Of a stretch of DNA of 64,000 nucleotides, positions 35,287 through 44,264 are shown one piece after another. The notes under the pieces were generated by a model. It made no database searches. It had not been told where the DNA came from and worked only from the letters and a program-made list of their open reading frames with translations. A program made the position numbers and the translations under genes. The stretch lies in contig JACKEQ010000024.1 in NCBI GenBank assembly GCA_020632885.1, positions 1 through 64,000 of the forward strand, written 5' to 3'. Numbering within the stretch: position 1 is the stretch's first letter; the number at the start of each line of letters is the position of its first letter. Source of the DNA: Alphaproteobacteria bacterium. Its GTDB lineage: Bacteria > Myxococcota_A > UBA796 > GCA-2862545.

Positions 35287-36506
35287 TGACCGCGATCGTG
35301 AAGCAGGAACGCACCCCGGAGCCCCCGCAGACGCGGGCCGGATACGTGTTCCCGGGGCTCGGTCACCTCCTCGTGGGCGAGATCGTGCACGGCGTCGGGC
35401 TCATGAGCCTCACGGGCCTCGTGCTGATCGCGGCCGTGTCGGGGCTGCCGAGCGTCGTGTCGATCATCGCGACGCCCTCGGGCCTCAGCAAGCACGGGCT
35501 CATCGCGCTCGTCACGCTGGTCGTCAGCGTCGGGCTCCTCTGGCGCACGGCCCACCTCCGGGCCAACCCGCGCGAGCTCTCGGAGATGGAGTTCAACAGC
35601 AACCGCGAGGTCTTCCTCCGGATGATGCGCCGGCACACCACCGGGATGCTCGGCTGGTACGGCGCGCTGTTCTTCATGCTCCTCACGCTCCTCACGCCGT
35701 TCCTGGCCCCCTTCGACCCCGACACCATCGACGTCGGGCCCACGGTCCTGGCGCCCGGCTGGTGGCAGCACGTCGGGCACGTGCTCGGGTTCCGCGCCGA
35801 GGCCGCCACGCACGGGTTCTTCGAGTACCTGATGGGCACCGACGAGCGCGGCCGTGACGTGTTCTCGCGCCTCCTCTACGGCGCCCGCATCTCCCTGTTC
35901 ATCGGCTTCCTGTCCGTGTCCATCGCCGCCACCATCGGCACGAGCATCGGGGCGGCGGCCGGCTACCTCGGCGGCTGGATCGACCGCGGGCTCATGTGGG
36001 TGGTCGACTTCCTGCTCGCCATGCCGCGCCTCATCCTGCTCCTCGCGGTCGTCGGCATCGTCGACGTCGGTGGCGTCTGGCGGCTGTTCCTCATCATCTG
36101 CATCCTGGCGCTCACCGGCTGGATGACGGTGGCCCGGATCGTCCGCTCCCAGGTGCTCTCGCTCAAGCAGCAGGACTTCATCCAGGCGGCGCGTGCGCTC
36201 GGCTACTCGCCCACCCGCATCGTGTTCCGCCACCTCGTACCCAACGCCATGGCGCCCGTCATCGTGTACTGCTCGCTCGCCATCGGCGGCACGATGCTCG
36301 CGGAGGCCGGCCTGTCCTTCCTCGGGCTCGGCGTGCAGCCCCCCACGTCCACCTGGGGCGTGCTCGTGAACGAGGGCCGCGACCCGCTGCGCCAGGCGCC
36401 CTGGATCTCCCTGTTCCCCGGCATCGCGATCATGCTCGCGGTCATGTGCTTCAACCTCGTGGGCGACGGCCTGCGCGACGCCCTCGACCCCAAGCAGCGC
36501 ACATGA
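35286..36506 (+). CDS. ABC transporter permease, DppC/OppC type, with N-terminal extra membrane domain
   Basis: 406 residues, longer than usual DppC (~300). Residues ~18-95 add a membrane module beginning G-Y-V-F-P-G-L-G-H-L. The classical part starts near residue 120 and includes G-T-D-E-R-G-R-D-V-F-S-R-L-L-Y-G-A-R-I-S, the EAA loop Q-Q-D-F-I-Q-A-A-R-A-L-G-Y and G-L-S-F-L-G-L-G-V-Q-P. It pairs with the DppB-type permease. No DppD or DppF ATPase gene follows, so ATPases must come from elsewhere. ATGA overlap with the TPR gene downstream. Confidence 0.9.
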   Translation: MTAIVKQERTPEPPQTRAGYVFPGLGHLLVGEIVHGVGLMSLTGLVLIAAVSGLPSVVSIIATPSGLSKHGLIALVTLVVSVGLLWRTAHLRANPRELSEMEFNSNREVFLRMMRRHTTGMLGWYGALFFMLLTLLTPFLAPFDPDTIDVGPTVLAPGWWQHVGHVLGFRAEAATHGFFEYLMGTDERGRDVFSRLLYGARISLFIGFLSVSIAATIGTSIGAAAGYLGGWIDRGLMWVVDFLLAMPRLILLLAVVGIVDVGGVWRLFLIICILALTGWMTVARIVRSQVLSLKQQDFIQAARALGYSPTRIVFRHLVPNAMAPVIVYCSLAIGGTMLAEAGLSFLGLGVQPPTSTWGVLVNEGRDPLRQAPWISLFPGIAIMLAVMCFNLVGDGLRDALDPKQRT

Positions 36507-37849
36507 CCCCGCGCGAGCAGGCCGCGGCGCGCGTCGCCCGTCTGTTCGACGACGAAGGGGCCGCCGTGCTCGCGGAGGGCGGCGACCACCCCACCTGGGA
36601 GATGGCTCTCGCCAGCCTCCCCGACGCCCTGTTCGAGGTCGGCGAGAAGCCCCCCGTCCAGCTCCTCACGCTCGCGCGCGACCTCTGGAGCCGGCAGGGT
36701 GACCTCCGCATGGCCACGGCCGTCACACGCGGGCTCATCCGTGTGCTCGTCGACCGCGTGGGTCACGATCACCCCGACACCCTCGCCCAGCTCGGCGCGC
36801 TCGGGGCCCTCGCCCTGCGCGCGGGCCGCAACGACGAGGGCGCCGAGATGCTCCAGCAGGCCTACCAGGGGCTGCGGAGCACCGTCGGGGGCCGCGACAT
36901 GCGGCTCGCCGTCGTGGCGGGCAACCTCGGGCTCCACCAGGCCCGCACGGGCGACTTCGAGTCCGCGGAGCACTGCCTCGCCGTCGCCCTGAAGATCCGC
37001 CGTGCGGAGGCCCCCGAGACCGTCGCGCGCGTGGCCGGGCAGCTCGGAGAGGTCCAGCTCAGGCTCGGCAGGATCGACGAGGGGCTCGACACCCTCGAGG
37101 TCGCCTGGCTCGCCGATCTCGACACCGTGGGCGAGCACCACCCCGACACCCTCCGACGCCAGCTCCAGCTCGCCCAGGCCCTCTCCAGGGCCGGCAAGCA
37201 CCGCAAGGCCGTGCCGCTCTGGCGGGGCCTGGATGCCGTGGTGCGGGCGAGCGGGCACGGCGAGCGCATGGCCGAGATCGGCTTCGAGCTCGGCCGGGCG
37301 CTCCTGCACGTCCACAAGCGCGAGGAGGGCATCCGGCGCATGCGGGAGGCCCTGAAGTGGACCCGCCAGGCATCCGAGGGCGGCGCGCCCCACCCCGAGC
37401 TCGCCAGCCGTCTCACGACCTGGGCGGAGCTCGAGATCCAGAACGGCCGGCCCCACGACGCCGAGGGTCTGCTGCGCGAGGCTGTGGAGGTCGAGAGCCG
37501 GGTGAGCGGCGAGGCCAGCGCGAACACCGCCCGTCGCTGCGCGTCCCTCGGCACGCTGCTCGCGCGCATGGGCCAGACCGACGAGGCCATGGGCTACCTC
37601 GCCAACGCCGCCTCCCTGCTCGTGGGCACGGAGGGGGCCGACGACCCGAGCGCCATCGCCGCCGTCGAGGCCACGCTGGGACTGGTGGCCACCAAGGTCG
37701 AGGAGCTGATCGCCCAGCGCGACAAGGACGGCGCTGCCGTGATGATCAACCAGGCCATCACCACCTACGGCCCCGCGGTGGGGTTCGATCACCGTGGTCT
37801 CGGCGTGCTCCGCACCCTGGCGTCCAACCATCGGATCAAGCTGGGCTGA
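36503..37849 (+). CDS. TPR repeat protein
   Basis: 448 residues, ATG overlapping the permease stop (ATGA). At least seven TPR-like units of the longer kinesin-light-chain style are visible (G-D-L-R-M-A-T-A-V, H-P-D-T-L-A-Q-L-G-A-L, G-D-F-E-S-A-E-H-C-L-A-V-A-L-K, G-R-I-D-E-G-L-D-T-L). No signal peptide. Probably a cytoplasmic scaffold; its coupling to the transporter operon suggests it is made together with it, but no direct link can be shown. Confidence 0.8.
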   Translation: MTPREQAAARVARLFDDEGAAVLAEGGDHPTWEMALASLPDALFEVGEKPPVQLLTLARDLWSRQGDLRMATAVTRGLIRVLVDRVGHDHPDTLAQLGALGALALRAGRNDEGAEMLQQAYQGLRSTVGGRDMRLAVVAGNLGLHQARTGDFESAEHCLAVALKIRRAEAPETVARVAGQLGEVQLRLGRIDEGLDTLEVAWLADLDTVGEHHPDTLRRQLQLAQALSRAGKHRKAVPLWRGLDAVVRASGHGERMAEIGFELGRALLHVHKREEGIRRMREALKWTRQASEGGAPHPELASRLTTWAELEIQNGRPHDAEGLLREAVEVESRVSGEASANTARRCASLGTLLARMGQTDEAMGYLANAASLLVGTEGADDPSAIAAVEATLGLVATKVEELIAQRDKDGAAVMINQAITTYGPAVGFDHRGLGVLRTLASNHRIKLG

Positions 37850-37950
37850 CGGGCTGAATACGGTCCGGGGCCCGATCGTCTGTCGGACGCTGGAATGCCG
37901 ACACCCGTTGGGGTGTAGGATGAGGACCACGTGAACCAAGGGGACCCCAC

Positions 37951-38349
37951 ATGCTCACCGCCCTCGGCCTCGTCGCCGCCCTGAACACCGCCCACGCCGA
38001 CGAGGCGCTCGACAAGCGCATCGAGGCCGCCATCGTCGACACCATCAAGATGACCACGGCCGGCGAGAAGGACCAGTGGCTCGAGAAGTACTGCGACCCC
38101 AAGCGCTGTCGCGACAAGGCGTCTCTCGAGGACATGAAGGCCTACCAGCTCGAGTCCGCGCGCAAGTACAGCCAGGCGTGCCTCGTGAACGACGGCGTCG
38201 AGGTGAAGCAGAAGAAGGGCGACGTCGCCACCGACCCCGAGGGCTCCCTCTGGTACCTGAAGTGCACCGGCCGCGCCCTCGGCGTGCCGATCCGCATGCG
38301 CTGGGACCAGGAAGCCGACCGCATCTGGTTCGTCCAGCTCTCTTTCTGA
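37951..38349 (+). CDS. Small secreted protein of unknown function
   Basis: 132 residues. Signal peptide M-L-T-A-L-G-L-V-A-A-L-N-T-A-H-A with cleavage likely after A-H-A. The mature part has four cysteines (two in Y-C-D-P-K-R-C-R, two later), suggesting two disulfides, and a final beta-rich portion ending W-F-V-Q-L-S-F. No family recognised. It converges on the retropepsin-like gene with only 3 bp between stops. Confidence 0.7.
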   Translation: MLTALGLVAALNTAHADEALDKRIEAAIVDTIKMTTAGEKDQWLEKYCDPKRCRDKASLEDMKAYQLESARKYSQACLVNDGVEVKQKKGDVATDPEGSLWYLKCTGRALGVPIRMRWDQEADRIWFVQLSF

Positions 38350-38352
38350 ACC

Positions 38353-38784
38353 TCAGCGTCGTCGGCGCTGAGCTCGTACGGGCGGCGGCAGGGTGAGCTC
38401 GAAGGCACCCGCCGGCCCGTCGCACACGAGCCTGCAGGTCTCGAGGAAGTCCCAGCCCAGCAGGCACAGCACGTCGAGGCCCGGCACCTTCGCGCGGATG
38501 CCGGGCACCTCGATCATGTCGAGGGCGAAGATCCGCCCGTCGCCGACGATCTCCACGTGCACCGTGCGGAGCGCCGCCAGCGAGCGACCTCCGTCCGCGT
38601 TCACCCCGGCCCACTCGGCCGCCCCGGGGCTCGGCAGGCCGCGCGCGAGCTCCCGGTCCACCACCGACATCGAGGCGCCCGTGTCGAGGAGCGCCAGTCC
38701 CGGTCGTCCCGCGACCACGGCCCGCACCACGGGCCCGCTGCCCGGCATGAGGAGCCCGCGGACGGTGGGCCGGGCAGGCTGCAC
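38353..38784 (-). CDS. Retropepsin-like aspartic protease domain protein
   Basis: 143 residues from the GTG at 38784 (an ATG at 38748 is an alternative; neither has a clear ribosome binding site). Core motif A-L-L-D34-T-G-A-S-M-S-V-V matches the D-T-G/S-A of retropepsins, followed by the typical L-L-G-W-D-F-L (~112-118) near the end. Single-domain bacterial members would need to dimerise to be active. Lies 5 bp after moaA and is probably in the mrp-moaA transcript. Confidence 0.75.
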   Translation of the reverse strand: MQPARPTVRGLLMPGSGPVVRAVVAGRPGLALLDTGASMSVVDRELARGLPSPGAAEWAGVNADGGRSLAALRTVHVEIVGDGRIFALDMIEVPGIRAKVPGLDVLCLLGWDFLETCRLVCDGPAGAFELTLPPPVRAQRRRR

Positions 38785-38789
38785 GGGCG

Positions 38790-39815
38790 CTAGCCGCCCA
38801 CGCGGGTCATCACGCCCTCGAAGGCCCTGAAGTCGCCGTCCAGGTGAGCCTCGTGGCCCGCGACCTTGCCCCAGAGCTGCGCGCGGATGGCGGCCTCCAG
38901 CCCCGTGTCGTCGACCCCCGAGCGCAGCAGGTCGCGCAGGTTGGGCGCCCGGTCGCGCGAGAGGCACGTGCGCAGGCTCCCGTCCGCCTGGAGCCGGAGG
39001 CGGTTGCACGCGTCGCAGAAGTGCTCGGTGATCGGGCTGATGAAGCCCACCACGAGGCCGTTGTCGAGCCTCCAGTCGCGCGAGGGCCCTCCACCCTGGG
39101 CGGGTACCGGCGTCATGCCGTAGCGGGCCTCCAGGCGCTCGCGGAGCACCCTGGCGGGCACGTGCCGGCGCTGGCCTCCGTTGCCCCCGAAGGGCATGTA
39201 CTCGATGAAGCGCACCTGTGTGCCCGGCCGGGCCGCGAAGTGCTCCACCATGCGCTCCACCTCGTGCTCGTTCTCGCCGCCGATCACCACGCAGTTGATC
39301 TTCACCGGACGGAGCCCGAGCTCGAGGGCCCGATCGATGGACGCCAGCACCCGATCGAGCCGTCCGCCGCGCGTGATGCGGGCGAACAGCTCCGGATCCA
39401 GGGCGTCCAGCGACACGTTGATGCGCGTGAGGCCCGCCCGGACGAGCGCGTCGGCCTTCTGCGCGAACGCGTGGCCGTTCGTGGTCATCGCCACGTCCTC
39501 GATGCCCGGGGTGGACGCGATGCGCTCCACGAGCTGCTCGATGTCGCGGCGGAGGGTGGGCTCACCGCCCGTCAGCCGCACACGACGCACGCCCATGCGG
39601 GCGAACGCCCCCACGATGCGCGCGTGCTCCTCGTACGACAGCAGATGCTCGCGCGGCAGCCACTCCAGGCCCTCCGCCGGCATGCAGTACGTGCAGCGGA
39701 AGTTGCAGCGGTCCGTCACGCTCACCCGCAGGTAGGTGTGCACGCGGCCGAAGCGGTCCACCAGGGGACCCTCGGCCGGCATGCGCGCACCCTCCACGGG
39801 CTCGAGCAGGGCCAT
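38790..39815 (-). CDS. moaA: GTP 3',8-cyclase MoaA (molybdenum cofactor synthesis)
   Basis: 341 residues. N-terminal radical SAM cluster ligands C37, C41 and C44 in C-N-F-R-C-T-Y-C; G-G-E-P follows at R-L-T-G-G-E-P. The C-terminal second 4Fe-4S cluster site is C-D-A-C-N-R-L-R-L plus a later T-C. The chain ends in G-G, as MoaA usually does. It converts GTP to 3',8-cyclo-GTP in molybdopterin synthesis. TGATG overlap with mrp upstream. Confidence 0.95.
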   Translation of the reverse strand: MALLEPVEGARMPAEGPLVDRFGRVHTYLRVSVTDRCNFRCTYCMPAEGLEWLPREHLLSYEEHARIVGAFARMGVRRVRLTGGEPTLRRDIEQLVERIASTPGIEDVAMTTNGHAFAQKADALVRAGLTRINVSLDALDPELFARITRGGRLDRVLASIDRALELGLRPVKINCVVIGGENEHEVERMVEHFAARPGTQVRFIEYMPFGGNGGQRRHVPARVLRERLEARYGMTPVPAQGGGPSRDWRLDNGLVVGFISPITEHFCDACNRLRLQADGSLRTCLSRDRAPNLRDLLRSGVDDTGLEAAIRAQLWGKVAGHEAHLDGDFRAFEGVMTRVGG

Positions 39816-40915
39816 CAGACCGGCAGCTTCGCCGCGACCCGACGGGCCAGCTCCACGAACACCGCCTCGGAGCCGTCCGACTCGAGCGCCGCCGGCAGAC
39901 CCTTGTCGCCGCCCTTCCGGATGGCCGTCTGGAGCGGGATCTGGGCCAGCACGTCGGTGCCGTAGCGCTCCGCCACCCGGATGCCGCCGCCCTCGCCGAA
40001 CACGTAGTCGCGCGTGCCGTCGGGCAGCTCGTACCAGGCCATGTTCTCCACGAGGCCGAGGAGCGGCACGTCGAGCTTCTGGAACATCGTGATCCCGCGG
40101 ATGGCGTCGCCCAGCGCGACGTCCTGCGGGGTGGTCACGATCACCGCGCCGGCGAGCGGGACGGCCTGGATCAGCGAGAGCTGCGCGTCACCCGTGCCGG
40201 GCGGGAGGTCGACGATCAGGTAGTCCGTGCCGTTCCAGCGGGTCTGCTGGAGGAACTGGCGGAGCGCGCTCATCACCATGGGACCGCGCCAGATCATCGC
40301 CTCGTTCTCGTCCACGAGCATGCCCATGGACATGCAGCGCACGCCGTAGCTGTTCACGGGCACGATGCGCTTCTCGGCGTCCACGATGGGCCGGCTGTGC
40401 ACGTTCATCATGCGCGGCACGCTCGGGCCGTGCACGTCGGCGTCGATCAGGCCCACCTGGAACCCGAGCTTCTGGAGCCCGATGGCGAGGTTGGTGGAGA
40501 TCGTGGACTTGCCCACGCCGCCCTTCCCGCTGGCGACGGCCACGATGTGCTTCACGCCGGGGAGCTGCTGCTTCTCGATGGGGCCGCCGTGGGGCGCCAC
40601 GCCGCCACCGCTCATCCCCGGGACGGGATCCGTGCCGGGCGCCTTCTTGAACGACGGCTTCGGCGCCTCCATCGGCATCACGAGCACCTTGCCGTCGTAG
40701 CCCGCACCCTTGAGGTTCGCGCGCAGGGCGGCCTCGATGGACGCGCGGTCCTCCGCCGTGTGGTCGGAGTCCCACACCACGGAGAGCTGGAGCCCTCCGG
40801 GGGTGACCTTGCTCTCACGGATGATCTTCGCCAGCCACACGCTCCGCCCGCTCACCGGGTCGCGCACCCGCGTGGCTGCGGGCTCCACGAGCTTGAGCGG
40901 ATCCATCTCTGCCAT
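39815..40915 (-). CDS. mrp: Mrp/ApbC family iron-sulfur carrier P-loop ATPase
   Basis: 366 residues from the ATG at 40915, with GGAGG four bases upstream. A short DUF59-like N-terminal part (~1-80) is followed by the deviant Walker A motif S129-G-K-G-G-V-G-K-S, then D-A-D-V-H-G-P-S and D-L-P-P-G-T-G-D. The CxxC pair that usually carries the Fe-S cluster after V-E-N-M is missing: here the segment reads A-W-Y-E-L-P-D-G-T. So it may work as a scaffold ATPase without its own Cys-bound cluster. Operon with moaA fits a role in Fe-S or Moco enzyme maturation. Confidence 0.9.
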   Translation of the reverse strand: MAEMDPLKLVEPAATRVRDPVSGRSVWLAKIIRESKVTPGGLQLSVVWDSDHTAEDRASIEAALRANLKGAGYDGKVLVMPMEAPKPSFKKAPGTDPVPGMSGGGVAPHGGPIEKQQLPGVKHIVAVASGKGGVGKSTISTNLAIGLQKLGFQVGLIDADVHGPSVPRMMNVHSRPIVDAEKRIVPVNSYGVRCMSMGMLVDENEAMIWRGPMVMSALRQFLQQTRWNGTDYLIVDLPPGTGDAQLSLIQAVPLAGAVIVTTPQDVALGDAIRGITMFQKLDVPLLGLVENMAWYELPDGTRDYVFGEGGGIRVAERYGTDVLAQIPLQTAIRKGGDKGLPAALESDGSEAVFVELARRVAAKLPV

Positions 40916-41010
40916 GCTTCCTCCGGGACGCAGTCCTAACTCCGGGACGCGACCGCGGCGCGGATTGCGCTCCGTACCGACCACCGGGTACCCTTCCGGG
41001 CGGAGGAACC

Positions 41011-41838
41011 GTGCTGCTCGTCACGCTCGCCACCGCCCTCGCGGGGTGGCCCGAAGACCTCACGCTGTCCGGGCTCACCGAGCACGACGGCGTGCGCGTC
41101 GTCGACAACGAGCTCCTCCAGTCCACCTGGCGGGAGCTGGTGATGGAGCTCGGCACGGCCATCGCGCCGCGCCCCATGCCGTCCGCCACCACGGGCATCT
41201 ACGGGTTCGAGCTCGCCCTCTCGAGCTCCTTCGTGCTGGTGGACGCCAAGACCCGCCCGTCGCGCGTCACGCCCTGGGACCGCGCCGTGGCCGACGAGAA
41301 CCACGAGCCCTACCTCGCCATCCCCACGTTCTCCGTGCGCAAGGGGCTGCCGGGTTCCTTCGAGCTCGGCGGGCGCCTCGGGTGGCTCGCGGGCACGCGC
41401 ACCGGGCTCGGGTCCGTCTACGGTCGCCTCGCGGTGCTCGAGAACTACAAGCCCATCCCGGACGTCACCCTGCAGCTCGGCTACACCGGCTACACCGGCA
41501 ACGACGAGTTCGACCTCTCCGTGTTCGACATGGGCGTCACGGTCGGGTCGCGGTTCGGCATCGGGCGCAACGGCGAGAACAACGGCCGATTCGAGCCGTT
41601 CGCCAAGTTCGACCTCCTCCGGATCAGCGCCGCGCCCACCGCCCCCCTCGAGCTCGTCCAGCAGGTCGGAGCGGTCACCTACGAGCGCAACCAGCTCAAC
41701 GCCGAGCTCCCCCTCGCCGTCCCGCGGATCGGTGCCGGCTTCCAGGTCACCAGCGGTGTGGCCCACTTCCGCCTGTCGGGCTCGTGGTCCTGGCTGACGA
41801 TCCCGAGCATCGACGTGGGCATGGGCTTCACCTTCTGA
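41011..41838 (+). CDS. Predicted outer-membrane beta-barrel protein
   Basis: 275 residues, GTG start with GGAGG four bases upstream. Short signal peptide (M-L-L-V-T-L-A-T-A-L-A). The rest alternates hydrophobic and polar residues in ~10-residue strands with Gly-rich turns (E-L-G-G-R-L-G-W-L-A-G, V-T-L-Q-L-G-Y-T-G-Y-T-G) and ends in aromatic M-G-F-T-F, the outer-membrane C-terminal signature. Divergent from mrp. The stop overlaps the start of the next barrel gene. Confidence 0.75.
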   Translation: MLLVTLATALAGWPEDLTLSGLTEHDGVRVVDNELLQSTWRELVMELGTAIAPRPMPSATTGIYGFELALSSSFVLVDAKTRPSRVTPWDRAVADENHEPYLAIPTFSVRKGLPGSFELGGRLGWLAGTRTGLGSVYGRLAVLENYKPIPDVTLQLGYTGYTGNDEFDLSVFDMGVTVGSRFGIGRNGENNGRFEPFAKFDLLRISAAPTAPLELVQQVGAVTYERNQLNAELPLAVPRIGAGFQVTSGVAHFRLSGSWSWLTIPSIDVGMGFTF

Positions 41839-44108
41839 CCCCGCTCCTCGTCGGGGTCGCCCTGGCCGCCCCCACCGTGCACCTCGAGGCCACGGTGGAG
41901 CGCGATCTGCGCACCGTCCACGGCACGCTCCGCGTCCCCCCCGGCGTCACCCTCACGAGCCCCCTCCCCCTCCCCCTGCCCGAAGACGACCTCACGCTCG
42001 TGCGGACCTTCCCGGGTGCGGTGAACAGCGGCGAGCAGTCCATCGAGGCCGTCGGGGACGGGGTGTTCCGCTTCACCACCCGTCTCCCCCACCGCTGGGG
42101 CACCGTCGGCACCAGCGGCAAGGGGCTGTATGCGCTGGGTGGGTTCCATCCGCAGCCCCTCGTGGACGGGGCCATCGGGGCGGTCGACTGGGTCGTGGAC
42201 ATCACGTTGCCGCCCGGCCGCGCGGGCCTCGTGGGCCAGGAGCTGGGGTCTGGCACGCTGCACTGGGAGGGTCGGTCGGAGCGGGTCGCGCTCGCCGTAC
42301 CTCGACGGGCGCGGACGTGGTCGCCGGAGGTCGGCGAGGTCGTCGTGCTGGCGAACGGCCGGCCGCGGCGGGTGTTCACGCGGCAGCTCGAGAAGGTCCT
42401 GCCGAGCGTGCCCATCGACCGTCCGGTGGTCGTCGTCGAGGCCCCGATGCGGCGACGGCTCGTGGCCACCGCACCGGGCGTGTTGTTCGCGAGCGACCGC
42501 TTCTTCCAGGTCTCCTTCCCCTTCGTGCCCTACCACCGTCCGGCGCTCGTGGAGGGCCTGGCGGCCGCCGACACCCTCCAGCCGCACCCGCAGCTCCGGG
42601 AGCTCGTGGGGCGGGCGTACGTGCTCGGCTGGGAGGACGCGAACACCCGCATCGGCGCGGTGCGGATGACCCGTGCGTTCGCGTGGGTGCCGTCCATCGA
42701 CGACCTGCTCTCGTCGCGTCGCATGGCGTTCTACGGCGAGACCTTCCGCACCTGGAACCCCACGGACCCCCTGCTGGACGACGTGGTCGAGCACCTCGCC
42801 CCCTACCGGCACGGCAGCTCGGTGGCCGCACAGCTCGAGCTCCGCAGCGACCGCGAGCACCTCGTACGGGTCGGGCGGGCGCTCGACCGCGGCATGACCC
42901 TGCCCCAGGCGCTCCAGCTCACGGGCCTCGATCCGCGGCTCGCACCCGTGCTGACGGACCCCGCACCCACCCAGGACTACGTGCTCGCGACCGGCGCGCC
43001 CTTCACCGTCACCCGGGAGGCCGAGAGCGGGCAGCCCGAGATGCTGGAGGTGCGGGTCGACCGGTCCACGCGGATCTTCGAGATGCGGCCCGGCGAGACC
43101 GTGTCTCTCGGCGAGCTGTCGCGCGTCGTCCTCGACCCCGGACGTCGGGTGGAGCAGGCGAGCCGAACGGGCGATGCGCACCCGCTGGAGCGTCTGCGGG
43201 TGGTCACGGCGGCCGGGTTCGACACCGTCAACCTCACGCGCTTCCGCCTCGAGGGCACGGCGGCCGCGTGGGTCCGGGGTCGCAACGACACCCACAACAT
43301 CTTCTACGGCTCCATCGGCACATCGCGGGCGGCGACCTTCTCGCTGCGCCTCGAGCACATCTACAAGTTCGGTCCCCTGCGGTACGGCATCACGCGGCGG
43401 CACCGGCTGGCCACGGCCTTCGGGCCGTCGGTGCTCAACCCGGCCTACCAGTCCATCCCGGACGGGCGATTCGCGCTCTCGGGCAGCATCCGCTGGAGCT
43501 GGAGCGACCGGGACGCGTCGGAGTTCCCGCTGAGTGGCACGGGGCTCGGGCTCGTGGTGTCGGGCGGGTTCCACCCGTACAGCACGTCGCGGTGGTCGTC
43601 GGTCGGCGCGTCGGCGAGCACGGTGCTCTCGCCCCATCCGCGGCATGCGTTCGCGTTCTCGACATCCGCGGCCATCGCGCGGGCCACGCGGTACGACCGG
43701 TTGCTGACCCTCGGGGGTGCGGGTCTGATGGCGTCGTTGCCGGTGCTCACGAGCTGCACGGCGGACGGGGAGCGCGATTGCGCGGATCGGGCGCTGGAGC
43801 GGTGGATCGGGCGTGCGGAGTACCGGCTGGTGGCCATCCGGGGCGCGCGGGTTCCGATGGTGGGTGCGTGGGGTCGGGAGCTGCAGGTCTCGGGTGGGGT
43901 GGAGACGTTGGTGGCGGGTCTGCAGCGAGGTCCGGCGCGGGCGGTCGGGGCGACGGCGGGGATCTCGGGGGTCTACGACCTCTTCGGGGCGGATCCGGGG
44001 CTGGTGGGGTTCACGGCGGGCTGGCTGCTGGCGGTGGACGGGCTGACGTACGCACCCGTGCGGCCTGCGGTTCCGGAGGTGTTCCTGCGGTGGACGCAGA
44101 CTCTGTAA
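41835..44108 (+). CDS. Large predicted outer-membrane protein with C-terminal barrel
   Basis: 757 residues if started at the CTG at 41835, which overlaps the preceding stop (CTGA) and gives a signal peptide-like L-L-V-G-V-A-L-A-A-P. There is no ATG, GTG or TTG there; the first GTG in frame lies ~14 codons in and would cut the signal, so the start is uncertain. Residues ~20-480 are a soluble, Arg/Val-rich region without a motif I recognise. Residues ~490-757 show beta-barrel strands and many Gly/aromatic turns, ending F-L-R-W-T-Q-T-L. Probably exported with the smaller barrel protein. Confidence 0.65.
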   Translation: MTPLLVGVALAAPTVHLEATVERDLRTVHGTLRVPPGVTLTSPLPLPLPEDDLTLVRTFPGAVNSGEQSIEAVGDGVFRFTTRLPHRWGTVGTSGKGLYALGGFHPQPLVDGAIGAVDWVVDITLPPGRAGLVGQELGSGTLHWEGRSERVALAVPRRARTWSPEVGEVVVLANGRPRRVFTRQLEKVLPSVPIDRPVVVVEAPMRRRLVATAPGVLFASDRFFQVSFPFVPYHRPALVEGLAAADTLQPHPQLRELVGRAYVLGWEDANTRIGAVRMTRAFAWVPSIDDLLSSRRMAFYGETFRTWNPTDPLLDDVVEHLAPYRHGSSVAAQLELRSDREHLVRVGRALDRGMTLPQALQLTGLDPRLAPVLTDPAPTQDYVLATGAPFTVTREAESGQPEMLEVRVDRSTRIFEMRPGETVSLGELSRVVLDPGRRVEQASRTGDAHPLERLRVVTAAGFDTVNLTRFRLEGTAAAWVRGRNDTHNIFYGSIGTSRAATFSLRLEHIYKFGPLRYGITRRHRLATAFGPSVLNPAYQSIPDGRFALSGSIRWSWSDRDASEFPLSGTGLGLVVSGGFHPYSTSRWSSVGASASTVLSPHPRHAFAFSTSAAIARATRYDRLLTLGGAGLMASLPVLTSCTADGERDCADRALERWIGRAEYRLVAIRGARVPMVGAWGRELQVSGGVETLVAGLQRGPARAVGATAGISGVYDLFGADPGLVGFTAGWLLAVDGLTYAPVRPAVPEVFLRWTQTL

Positions 44109-44123
44109 CGATCCTGGGGTGGA

Positions 44124-44132
44124 ATCGCATTC
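44124..44132. repeat. Left target-site duplication of the insertion sequence
   Basis: ATCGCATTC immediately before the left inverted repeat; an identical 9-mer follows the right inverted repeat at 45796-45804. Confidence 0.9.
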
Positions 44133-44157
44133 GGGTGCGGATCCTTTCGTGTGACCT
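44133..44157 (+). repeat. Left terminal inverted repeat of the IS
   Basis: Begins GGGTGCGGATCCTTTC and continues to GTGTGACCT. It matches the reverse complement of 45771-45795 at 21 of 25 positions. Confidence 0.88.
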
Positions 44158-44264
44158 GATGGTGGAGCTTCGAACAGGATCGATGGCGTGAGATTCGGGG
44201 CGCAGGCGGACCCCGAGGGGTACCTAGCAGTCGCCAAACTCGCTAGCCCCGGAGCCCGCCTGCC

